Source: JAKLDO01 sp035354435 (lineage in GTDB: Bacteria > UBP6 > UBA1177). From it: DNA of 9,562 nt. How positions within the stretch are numbered: position 1 is the stretch's first letter; each line of letters opens with the position of its first letter. The DNA lies in contig DAOQAY010000114.1 in assembly GCA_035354435.1 (NCBI GenBank), positions 1 to 9,562 of the forward strand, written 5' to 3'. The translations under genes were made by a program, and so were the position numbers. Below are positions 1-6,452 of this stretch, piece after piece. The notes under the pieces are model-generated. The model had not been told where the DNA came from and did no database searches. It saw nothing but the letters and a program-made list of their open reading frames with translations.

Positions 1-597
1 GACCTTGATGACACCATGCTGACTGTTCTGAGAAGGCGTTTCGGTGAAGTTGCGGACATTGTGAGTCTTGACGGCACAAAAATAGATTTTTCGAAATTCT
101 ACAAAGGGACAAAGGGTTTTGTTTTTGGCAATCTGCCATATCAGGTAAGTTCTCCGATTCTTGTGAACACCTGTTTTGAAAGCCATTATCTTGACGGAGC
201 GATATATCTTCTTCAAAAGGAAGTGGCTGAAAAATTCGTCGCTCAGCCCGGTTCAAGGGATTTCGGTCCTGTGGCGGCACTTATTAAGCTTATTGGCAAA
301 GCTGAATATATTTTCACACTTTCTCCCGAAGAGTTTTTTCCGGCACCCAAGGTTCACAGTGCCGTACTAAAGATCACATTTGCAGAACACAGTTTTAAAA
401 AAGCGGATCTTGCGAAGTTCACCGATCTTATGAGAGTGCTGTTTTCGAACAGAAGAAAAACATTGTCAAATGTGTTCAAAATAAATAATCTCAATATGAA
501 AATACTTGAAAAATTTGAAGGAATTACCGGAAAAAGGGCGGAAGAGCTTGATTGGGAGACGATGATCCGTATAGCTGATGAATTCAAGGGGGAATAA
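1..597 (+). CDS. rsmA: 16S rRNA dimethyladenosine transferase RsmA/KsgA, 5' truncated
   Basis: This enzyme uses S-adenosylmethionine to dimethylate two adjacent adenines in the 3'-terminal helix of 16S rRNA during small-subunit maturation. The reading frame is open from base 1, so the N-terminal Rossmann motif (the SAM-binding GxGxG loop) lies outside the window and 198 residues are visible. The diagnostic adenine-methyltransferase motif N-L-P-Y is at bases 130-141, within GNLPYQVSSPIL. Next come the family's LQKEVAEK block, the FFPAPKVHSAV segment (the usual F.P.P.V.SAV signature) and the C-terminal helical domain with LFSNRRKTLSN (usual F..RRKTL.N). The TAA stop abuts the panB ATG with no gap, and the rsmA 3' end supplies panB's ribosome binding site. 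An internal ATG at 16 is not the true start. The assignment is secure; only the N-terminus is missing. Confidence 0.97.
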   Translation, partial: DLDDTMLTVLRRRFGEVADIVSLDGTKIDFSKFYKGTKGFVFGNLPYQVSSPILVNTCFESHYLDGAIYLLQKEVAEKFVAQPGSRDFGPVAALIKLIGKAEYIFTLSPEEFFPAPKVHSAVLKITFAEHSFKKADLAKFTDLMRVLFSNRRKTLSNVFKINNLNMKILEKFEGITGKRAEELDWETMIRIADEFKGE

Positions 598-1359
598 ATG
601 GGCAAGATGACACTTCCACTGCTCAGAAAAAAGAAAGGGCACGAAAAGATCTCAATGGTGACCTGTTATGATGCAAGTTTTGCAAAACTGGTCGAAAAAT
701 CGGGTGTTGATTCGGTACTTGTCGGTGACAGTCTGGGCAATGTCATAAAAGGTGAAAGCAATACTCTGGGTGTCAGCATTTCTGAAATGGAATATCATGT
801 CAAAGCGGTAAAGAAAGGTATTGCAACACCTTTTTTCATTGCAGATATGCCTTTCGGAAGTTATCAGATCTCGCTTGAAAAAGGGCTCCGCAATGCTGTT
901 AAGCTGATGAAAGCGGGTGCCGAAGCGGTCAAGGTGGAAGGCGGCGCGGAAGTTGCAAAACTCATTTCAAAACTCACTTCATTCGGAATCCCTGTGGTCG
1001 GCCATGTCGGTCTGACTCCTCAATATGTCAATAAATTCGGAGGCTTCGGTAAAAGAGGCAAAACTCCGGAAGATTGGTCATTCATTCTCGAATCAGCAAA
1101 GATAGTTGAAAAAGCCGGAGCAGAGATGATAGTTCTTGAAGGAATTCCGGATAAACTCGCTGAAGAGATCACTTCAATATTAAAGATCCCTACGATAGGC
1201 ATCGGTGCAGGGAAATCGACTGACGGGCAGGTTCTAGTCCTTTATGATCTTCTTGGAATGGACTCGTCGTTCAATCCGTCATTTCTTAAAAAATATGCAG
1301 ATCTTGATGAGATCATAACAAATGCGCTCAAAGCTTACGGTGCAGATGTGAAAAAATGA
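598..1359 (+). CDS. panB: 3-methyl-2-oxobutanoate hydroxymethyltransferase (ketopantoate hydroxymethyltransferase)
   Basis: PanB transfers a hydroxymethyl group from 5,10-methylenetetrahydrofolate to alpha-ketoisovalerate, giving ketopantoate, the first committed step of pantothenate and coenzyme A synthesis. It acts in the cytosol. The 253-residue TIM barrel keeps the family's landmarks: VGDSLG with metal-binding D44, ADMPFGSYQ with D83, VKVEGG with K112 and E114, VVGHVGLTPQ with H136, catalytic E181 in VLEGIP, and IGIGAG near residue 200. The length is slightly under the usual ~264 residues because the C-terminus is short. The start is firm: a purine-rich AAGGGGGA sits 6 bases before the ATG, inside the end of rsmA. 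The last bases overlap the next gene as ATGA. No panC or panD is visible, so the rest of the pathway must lie elsewhere. Confidence 0.97.
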   Translation: MGKMTLPLLRKKKGHEKISMVTCYDASFAKLVEKSGVDSVLVGDSLGNVIKGESNTLGVSISEMEYHVKAVKKGIATPFFIADMPFGSYQISLEKGLRNAVKLMKAGAEAVKVEGGAEVAKLISKLTSFGIPVVGHVGLTPQYVNKFGGFGKRGKTPEDWSFILESAKIVEKAGAEMIVLEGIPDKLAEEITSILKIPTIGIGAGKSTDGQVLVLYDLLGMDSSFNPSFLKKYADLDEIITNALKAYGADVKK

Positions 1360-2291
1360 AAGCCGCAAATTTTCCTGAAATAAAATTCCGTAAAGAATTC
1401 AGTGATTTTGCAATGGATCCGTATTTTCTGATGACAGAGTTCGTCAAATCGAAAGATCCTGAACTGAAAAGCCTTTACTTAAATAATGAAGCGTCAAATC
1501 TTCTTAAATACAAGGTTTTTAAAGAGTTCTGCGGAGTGCTTGAAAAAGAAGGGTTCAAAAAATTCATTCCGGTAAAAGGGTCATATCTTTTTAACACGAT
1601 CTTTGAGGATTTCCAAGGACTTAGGCAGATGGCTGATATTGACATGCTGATACACACTTCAGAATTTTCAAGAGTGCCTGAATTTATCAGGAAGTATCCG
1701 GAAATGAAGATGAAATCGAGCTTTCCATTAAAGCTCCGCAGGTATTTCGGAGAGGATTTTTCCTTTATTTATAAAAATGTTCTCATTGAACTTCACTCAA
1801 ATATATCGCTTATTCCGTTTTCAGGATTCATGGATGAGGTGTTCGGCACTGTTTCAGCAATAGAAACCAACGATCATCTTAAAATTGCTGTGCCGGATAT
1901 CGAATATGAACTGATGCTGATGCTGATACATGATTATTCAAGGGATGATTTTGCCGACCTTAAACTGAAAAGAGTGCTCGAATTCTATATTGTGCTTTAC
2001 AATTGTGATATGGGAAAAGTTAAAAATATCGCAAAGTTATACGGGCTTGAAAAAATGCTAGACTGTCACATGTTCATGATCTACACAATGCTCGAAACCC
2101 CATTTTACGGCCGTGATGCATTTACAATTGACGAATCATTCGGATACATAGATAAGTCTGATGATCCTCGCGGTTTCACAGTCAGAAACGCAATGAAACT
2201 CCAGAAAGTCCTTTACGGCAGAAGATGGTATCTCCTGAAAGCACGCAATTTGACTGCCGCAGTTTTTAAAAGCATCTTTCTGAGAAAGTGA
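1356..2291 (+). CDS. Nucleotidyltransferase-fold protein, NTP_transf_5 type
   Basis: This 311-residue protein has the pattern of the uncharacterised nucleotidyltransferase family (NTP_transf_5, a polymerase beta-like fold). The pattern runs V-K-G-S at residues 73-76, then R90, the D-I-D pair at D94 and D96 in ADIDMLI, and IELH at 144-147, which probably supplies the third acidic or metal-site position. A mostly helical half follows, with LMLMLIHDYSRDD at about 186-198. Members are often found near polysaccharide or peptide biosynthesis genes, but no substrate is established and none can be inferred here. The chosen ATG overlaps the panB stop as ATGA and has no strong Shine-Dalgarno of its own, which suggests translational coupling. 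A later in-frame ATG (M20) is possible but less likely. No signal peptide or membrane segment is seen. The family call is good; the function is unknown. Confidence 0.8.
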   Translation: MKAANFPEIKFRKEFSDFAMDPYFLMTEFVKSKDPELKSLYLNNEASNLLKYKVFKEFCGVLEKEGFKKFIPVKGSYLFNTIFEDFQGLRQMADIDMLIHTSEFSRVPEFIRKYPEMKMKSSFPLKLRRYFGEDFSFIYKNVLIELHSNISLIPFSGFMDEVFGTVSAIETNDHLKIAVPDIEYELMLMLIHDYSRDDFADLKLKRVLEFYIVLYNCDMGKVKNIAKLYGLEKMLDCHMFMIYTMLETPFYGRDAFTIDESFGYIDKSDDPRGFTVRNAMKLQKVLYGRRWYLLKARNLTAAVFKSIFLRK

Positions 2292-2294
2292 TTC

Positions 2295-2323
2295 TTTACA
2301 ATCTTTAATACATCTGATAAATT
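2295..2323 (+). promoter_or_regulatory. Probable sigma70-type promoter for the carbamoyltransferase cassette
   Basis: TTTACA (2295-2300) and TAAATT (2318-2323) are separated by exactly 17 bases. They match the consensus at 5/6 and 4/6 positions. They lie in the 62-base gap between the nucleotidyltransferase gene and the SxtJ-like gene, and would start transcription near 2330, just ahead of a strong GGAGG at 2345-2349. No convincing terminator precedes it, so read-through from the rsmA-panB transcript is also possible. Confidence 0.45.
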
Positions 2324-2353
2324 ACACAGGCTGGTTGAAAATACGGAGGAAAA

Positions 2354-2764
2354 ATGGATACTTTTTCGGAAAAAAAGGGAAAACAGAAGTCGGTGATGAC
2401 AAACAGGCAGGCGGTTGACGGCGGTATGGCACTTGTCCTGATCTCTCTGCTGCTGCTGCTGTTCCTTGAAGAGATCGCTTTTCTTTATATTGCGATCTTT
2501 TTTCAAGTGCTAAACATGACAATTCCGTCTGTTTTCAAACCTTTTGCAAAGTTGTGGCTCGGATTTTCACATCTGCTCGGAACGGTAATGTCCAAGATAA
2601 TTCTTTCCATAGTGTTTTATACGGTCGTTACTCCGATCGGCTTTATTGCAAGGCTTGCAGGGAAAGATTCTCTGCAGTTGAAAAAGTTCAAGAAAGGGAC
2701 GAATTCGGTATTTGCGGAAAGAAATCAGAAATATACGGAAACTGATGTAGTTAAACCTTATTGA
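2354..2764 (+). CDS. SxtJ-like membrane protein of carbamoyltransferase cassette
   Basis: This is a 136-residue membrane protein with a charged N-terminus (about 1-20), a long hydrophobic stretch at about 24-56 that could make one long or two short helices, and a second membrane segment at about 78-100. The segment LLGTVMSKIILSIVFYTV followed by TPIGFIARLAGKD is the most family-like part. It resembles SxtJ, a small protein of unknown biochemical role encoded next to the O-carbamoyltransferase SxtI in saxitoxin clusters and beside many other carbamoyltransferases. The placement just before a DUF5989 gene and a carbamoyltransferase supports the call. GGAGG at 2345-2349 lies 4 bases before the ATG. 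Only 12 bases separate it from the next gene. It probably anchors or organises the enzyme at the cytoplasmic membrane, which is inference from context. Confidence 0.75.
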   Translation: MDTFSEKKGKQKSVMTNRQAVDGGMALVLISLLLLLFLEEIAFLYIAIFFQVLNMTIPSVFKPFAKLWLGFSHLLGTVMSKIILSIVFYTVVTPIGFIARLAGKDSLQLKKFKKGTNSVFAERNQKYTETDVVKPY

Positions 2765-2776
2765 TGGAGATAACTA

Positions 2777-2926
2777 ATGGAATTTATTAAAGATCTTTGG
2801 GGATTTTTGAAAGTAAGGAAAAAATTCTGGCTCCTTCCGGCGATACTTGTACTGCTTCTTTTCGGAGTGCTTATCGTTCTTTCAAGCGGTGCGGCGATTG
2901 CTCCTTTCATTTATACAATATTCTAA
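2777..2926 (+). CDS. DUF5989 / SxtK-like single-pass membrane microprotein
   Basis: This 49-residue gene is small enough to be missed by routine calling. The N-terminus MEFIKDLWGFLKVRKKFWLL is an amphipathic, positively charged helix. A hydrophobic segment at about 19-36 and the ending APFIYTIF follow, which is the characteristic DUF5989 layout. The predicted topology is one transmembrane helix with the basic N-terminus in the cytosol. GGAG (2766-2769) sits 7 bases before the ATG, and the gene ends 15 bases before the carbamoyltransferase start. SxtK in saxitoxin clusters is the named relative, and such genes typically accompany SxtJ-like and carbamoyltransferase genes. The biochemical role is not known; a membrane adaptor for the carbamoyltransferase is an inference. 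Confidence 0.88.
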   Translation: MEFIKDLWGFLKVRKKFWLLPAILVLLLFGVLIVLSSGAAIAPFIYTIF

Positions 2927-2941
2927 TAAAAACGAGGTCTT

Positions 2942-4804
2942 ATGAGAAGACAGATAATACTGGGAATATCGGCATATTACCATGACAGTGCGGCATCACT
3001 GCTTATCGACGGTGAAATAATTGCCGCCGCCCATGAAGAGCGGTTCACCCGTAAAAAACATACGGCGCTTTTTCCGGTAAATGCCTGCAAGTATGTGCTC
3101 AATGAGGCAGGAATTACTCTTGATGATGTAACGGTTGTCGCTTTTTACGATAAGCCGTATATAAAATTTGAAAGACTTCTTGAGACATATCATGCAGTTG
3201 CGCCAAATGGACTGAAAAGTTTCCTTTCTGCAATACCTGTATGGATAAAGGAAAAACTTTTCATGAAGGAAATGCTGAAAGAAGAGTTGCTGAAACTTGG
3301 AACAAAACTGCCTCCAATAATTTTTCCGGAGCACCATCTGTCCCATGCGGCAAGCGCTTTCTATCCGTCACCTTTCAAAGATGCGGCGATACTTACTCTT
3401 GACGGAGTCGGTGAATGGGCGACAACCACGATCTGTCATGGTCAGGGGAAAGACATAACCATCCTTAAAGAGCTCCATTTTCCTCATTCAATCGGGCTTC
3501 TTTATTCGGCTTTCACCCATTACTGCGGATTTAAAGTCAATAGCGGCGAATACAAGCTGATGGGGCTTGCGCCTTACGGCAATCCAGGAAGTGAAGAAAA
3601 AGAAATAATTAAGAAAAAAACGCTCGAAAACCTTGTTGATATCCGTGAAGACGGGTCACTGCTGCTTAATCAGGACTATTTTGATTATACCGGCGGTCTG
3701 AGCATGACCAATGATAAGAAATGGGAGGAACTTTACGGTTTTCCCAGAAGAAAGTCGGAATCGGATCTCAATCAGCACTATATGAACATGTCACTTGCAA
3801 TTCAGGAGATAACTGAAGAAGTTGTTCTGAAGCTCGCAAATACCGCAAAAACACTGACAAAGTCGGAAAATATCGTTCTTGCCGGCGGAGTTGCCCTGAA
3901 CTGTGTCGCAAACGGAAAACTGCTGAAATCAGGGATATTCAAGGGTCTGTGGATACAGCCTGCGGCAGGTGATGCCGGCGGATCTCTCGGAGCGGCGCTT
4001 GCGGCGCATTACATTTATCTGAAGAACGAAAGAACTCACATCGAGAAGAGAGACTCAATGAAAGGAGCGTATCTCGGACCTGAGTTCGGCGATCTTGACA
4101 TTGAAAGAACTGCCAGGAAATATCAGGCGAAATATACAAAATTCGAGAATTTCAGCGAACTGGCGCAAAAAACAGCAGATCTGCTTAACGGTGATACGGT
4201 CATCGGCTGGTTTCAGGGAAGGATGGAATTCGGCCCGAGAGCGCTAGGCAACCGTTCGATAATCGGTGATTCGAGAAGTCCTGAAATGCAGAAAAAGCTC
4301 AATCTGAAGATCAAATACCGCGAAGGTTTCAGACCTTTTGCTCCTTCAGTAATGGAAGAGGAGATCAAAACATTTTTTGATATGGAAGGGACAACTCCGT
4401 ATATGCTTCTTGTCGCTCCGGTTCAAGAAAAAAGAAGGAACAAGGTGCCTGAAAATTATAATTCCCTGCCGCTTTACGAAAGGCTTTATCATCTCAGAAG
4501 TGATGTGCCGTCAATAACCCATGTCGATTTTTCAGCCCGTATCCAGAGCGTGAGCAAGGATACTAATCCAAGATACTGGGAACTCATTGATTCGTTCAGG
4601 AAAAAAACAGGATTCGGTGTCATTGTCAATACAAGTTTCAATGTACGGGGCGAGCCGATAGTGTGTACTCCTGATGATGCTTTCCGCTGTTTCATGAGGA
4701 CTGAAATGGATTATCTGGTCATGGGCGATTATTTTTTTGATAAAAAAGATCAACCGGGCTGGGACAAAAAAGAAGATTGGAAAGAAGAATTCAAACTTGA
4801 TTGA
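2942..4804 (+). CDS. O-carbamoyltransferase (NodU/CmcH/TobZ/SxtI family)
   Basis: This enzyme moves a carbamoyl group from carbamoyl phosphate, via a carbamoyl-adenylate formed with ATP, to an acceptor hydroxyl. The 620-residue length fits the full two-domain family. The N-terminal Kae1/ASKHA-like domain begins ILGISAYYHDSAASLL. It carries HHLSH with H131 and H135, LTLDGVGEW with D154, and AGGVALNC at 314-321 followed by PAAGDAGGSLG with D344. The histidines and aspartates are those expected to bind metal in the TobZ/Kae1 fold. The C-terminal YrdC-like half contains FQGRMEFGPRALGNRSI at 424-440, REGFRPFAPSV, and NTSFNVRGEPIVCTP at 563-577. No key residue appears lost. GAGG at 2934-2937 precedes the ATG. 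The acceptor is unknown: no glycan, aminoglycoside or polyketide genes flank it. It forms an operon with the two small membrane proteins upstream. Confidence 0.95.
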   Translation: MRRQIILGISAYYHDSAASLLIDGEIIAAAHEERFTRKKHTALFPVNACKYVLNEAGITLDDVTVVAFYDKPYIKFERLLETYHAVAPNGLKSFLSAIPVWIKEKLFMKEMLKEELLKLGTKLPPIIFPEHHLSHAASAFYPSPFKDAAILTLDGVGEWATTTICHGQGKDITILKELHFPHSIGLLYSAFTHYCGFKVNSGEYKLMGLAPYGNPGSEEKEIIKKKTLENLVDIREDGSLLLNQDYFDYTGGLSMTNDKKWEELYGFPRRKSESDLNQHYMNMSLAIQEITEEVVLKLANTAKTLTKSENIVLAGGVALNCVANGKLLKSGIFKGLWIQPAAGDAGGSLGAALAAHYIYLKNERTHIEKRDSMKGAYLGPEFGDLDIERTARKYQAKYTKFENFSELAQKTADLLNGDTVIGWFQGRMEFGPRALGNRSIIGDSRSPEMQKKLNLKIKYREGFRPFAPSVMEEEIKTFFDMEGTTPYMLLVAPVQEKRRNKVPENYNSLPLYERLYHLRSDVPSITHVDFSARIQSVSKDTNPRYWELIDSFRKKTGFGVIVNTSFNVRGEPIVCTPDDAFRCFMRTEMDYLVMGDYFFDKKDQPGWDKKEDWKEEFKLD

Positions 4805-4840
4805 TCCATATATTTTAAATACAGTTTTTTGAGAGGTAAC

Positions 4841-6328
4841 ATGGTAGAACGCAGTAAAGAACAGCATCACAACATTCTTGAAAGGATTGCCCGTCATGTT
4901 ATGGTGGAAAGAGGACTTGATCCGATATTTCCCAATGAAGCCATTTCACAGCTGAATAAAATCCAGGGACCGGCTTCGCTTGAAGTGAAGGGAGTCCGCG
5001 ATATGAGAAGCGTTCTGTGGTGTTCAATTGATAACGATGATTCGCTTGATCTCGATCAGCTTTCTGCCGCAAAAGAGATGCCTGACGGGACTGTGAAGAT
5101 ATTTGTGGCGATTGCCGATGTTGATGAGCTGGTGAAAAAATATACGGCGATCGATCTTCATGCAAGGCACAACTCACTTTCTGTCTATACAACTGCTCAG
5201 ACTTTTCCGATGATACCTGAAAAGCTTTCCAACGGTCTCACTTCACTCAATTTTGATGAAGAAAGGCTTGCGCTGATTGTTGAAATGGTGATAGAAAGCA
5301 ACGGTCATCTTAAAAATTCCGAGATATACAGGGCGGCTGTGACAAATCATGCGAAGCTTTGTTATAACAGCGTGGCGGCGTGGCTTGATGAAACCGGTCC
5401 GATGCCGAAAGAAGTTGCTGCGGTGCCGGGGCTTGAAGCGATTATCCGTCTTCAGGACAAAGTTGCTCAAAAACTTAAAGATTTCAGGCACGAACAGGGT
5501 GCGCTGAACCTTGAAACGATAGAAGGCAGGGCTGTTTTTGAAGGAAATGTGCTTAAAGATATCGCAATTGATCAGGATAACCGTGCTAAAGAGATAATCG
5601 AGGATTTCATGATCGCCGCAAACGGATGTATTGCGAGATTTCTTTCAGCCAGAAAGTTTCCGGCAATAAGGCGTGTGGTGAGGGTTCCGAAAAACTGGGA
5701 ACGAATTGTAACACTTGCCGAAGAGCATAAATTTCATCTTCCGGCAAAACCCGATTCAAGGTCGCTTGAGAATTTCCTTATCAAATCCCGTACTGAAGAT
5801 CCGCTTCGTTTTCCAGATCTGTCTTTGAGTGTCATTAAGCTTATGGGTCCTGGTGAATATGTCGTTGAACTTCCGGGTGAGGCATCAATAGGACATTTCG
5901 GTCTTGCAGTAAGGGATTATGCCCATTCCACAGCGCCGAACCGCAGATATCCGGATCTTATAACGCAGAGACTTGTCAAAGCGGCACTGGCAAATGAACC
6001 TTGTCCTTATGATAAAAAAGAGCTTGATGATATCGCAAAACACTGCACAAAACAGGAAGATGCCGCCAAAAAAGTTGAAAGACAGGTGACAAAGTCGGCG
6101 GCCGCAATGCTTCTTGAAACAAGGACAGGCGAGGAATTTGAAGCGATAGTCACAGGCGCATCGGACAAAGGAACATGGGTCAGACTCCTTGAACTGCCCG
6201 TTGAAGGAATGCTTTCAAACGGTTATGAAGGACTCGATGTAGGAACCACTCTTACCGTCAGACTCATCAAAACAGATGTCGAACGCGGATTTATAGATTT
6301 CAGACAGACAGGAAATTCTTTGAAATAA
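4841..6328 (+). CDS. RNase II/R-family 3'-5' exoribonuclease (RNB domain), compact form
   Basis: This is a 495-residue hydrolytic exoribonuclease acting on cytosolic RNA. A short N-terminus of about 55 residues replaces the paired cold-shock domains of E. coli RNase II and R. The RNB domain follows (about 55-380). Its metal-binding motif SIDNDDSLDLDQL has D64, D70 and D72 in place of E. coli RNase II D201, D207 and D209, but Q73 where D210 is expected. FPMIPEKLSNGLTSLN (122-137) and YAHSTAPNRRYPDLITQR (360-377, with R368/R369) match the substrate-channel and R500-type motifs. An S1-like beta barrel occupies about 428-490. The layout recalls the Deinococcus/cyanobacterial type. ATG 4841 is preferred over an upstream in-frame TTG at 4829 because GAGAGG at 4831-4836 is a proper ribosome binding site for the ATG. 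It starts 36 bases after the carbamoyltransferase stop and may share its transcript. Confidence 0.92.
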   Translation: MVERSKEQHHNILERIARHVMVERGLDPIFPNEAISQLNKIQGPASLEVKGVRDMRSVLWCSIDNDDSLDLDQLSAAKEMPDGTVKIFVAIADVDELVKKYTAIDLHARHNSLSVYTTAQTFPMIPEKLSNGLTSLNFDEERLALIVEMVIESNGHLKNSEIYRAAVTNHAKLCYNSVAAWLDETGPMPKEVAAVPGLEAIIRLQDKVAQKLKDFRHEQGALNLETIEGRAVFEGNVLKDIAIDQDNRAKEIIEDFMIAANGCIARFLSARKFPAIRRVVRVPKNWERIVTLAEEHKFHLPAKPDSRSLENFLIKSRTEDPLRFPDLSLSVIKLMGPGEYVVELPGEASIGHFGLAVRDYAHSTAPNRRYPDLITQRLVKAALANEPCPYDKKELDDIAKHCTKQEDAAKKVERQVTKSAAAMLLETRTGEEFEAIVTGASDKGTWVRLLELPVEGMLSNGYEGLDVGTTLTVRLIKTDVERGFIDFRQTGNSLK

Positions 6329-6356
6329 GTCGTATCATCAGCTGAATTTTTCAGAA

Positions 6357-6452
6357 TCAACCTGTATGAAGGTTGAGAATACTTGAAATTAATCTGCATA
6401 AAGGTTAATATTGAAGAAAATCGACCTATACGGAGGTGGAATTTGAATAGGA
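6357..6452 (+). repeat. Three 32-bp tandem repeats, each with a palindromic core
   Basis: Three units start at 6357, 6389 and 6421, exactly 32 bases apart. Each begins with a 20-base core of 7-base arms around a 6-base loop. Unit 1 is TCAACCT-GTATGA-AGGTTGA, a perfect stem. Unit 2 is TTAATCT-GCATAA-AGGTTAA, a full stem allowing one U-G pair. Unit 3 is TCGACCT-ATACGG-AGGTGGA, with one G-G mismatch. The 12-base spacers are A-rich and weakly similar, with TTGAA recurring. Ten of the 20 core positions vary and nine of those changes are transitions. Arm positions 2 and 19 co-vary (C-G, T-A, C-G), which favours a maintained palindrome or RNA stem. The array ends in the first bases of the DUF4143 gene. 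Confidence 0.85.
6421..6445 (+). promoter_or_regulatory. Hairpin overlapping the Shine-Dalgarno and TTG start of the DUF4143 gene
   Basis: GGAGG (6432-6436) is split between the loop and the 3' arm of the third repeat's hairpin (arms 6421-6427 and 6434-6440), and the TTG start follows 6 bases later. Folding of the RNA, or a protein bound to it, would hide the ribosome binding site. This is a structural inference; no partner is known. Confidence 0.5.

Noticed and set aside
2448..2462. The CTG-CTG-CTG run in the SxtJ-like gene as a contingency repeat.
   Set aside because: It encodes part of a poly-leucine membrane helix, is very short and is in units of three, so slippage would not shift the frame.
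2797..2985. A 62-residue frame overlapping the DUF5989 gene and the start of the carbamoyltransferase.
   Set aside because: It has no ribosome binding site and overlaps two well-supported genes in another frame, so it is a shadow.
4829..4840. A TTG start 12 bases upstream for the RNB exoribonuclease.
   Set aside because: The GAGAGG just after it is the ribosome binding site for ATG 4841, so the TTG is not used.
6342..6354. CTGAA-TTT-TTCAG after the exoribonuclease stop as a terminator.
   Set aside because: A five-pair A/T-rich stem with a three-base loop and no following T run is too weak for an intrinsic terminator.
6383..6442. An N-terminal extension of the DUF4143 ATPase from a TTG at 6383.
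   Set aside because: It would translate repeats 2 and 3, has no ribosome binding site and adds residues unlike the family. The TTG at 6443 with GGAGG 6 bases upstream is better.
6357..6452. The tandem hairpins as a CRISPR array.
   Set aside because: There are only three degenerate units, the 12-base spacers are too short and no cas genes are visible. The palindromic core plus position over a ribosome binding site points to regulation.
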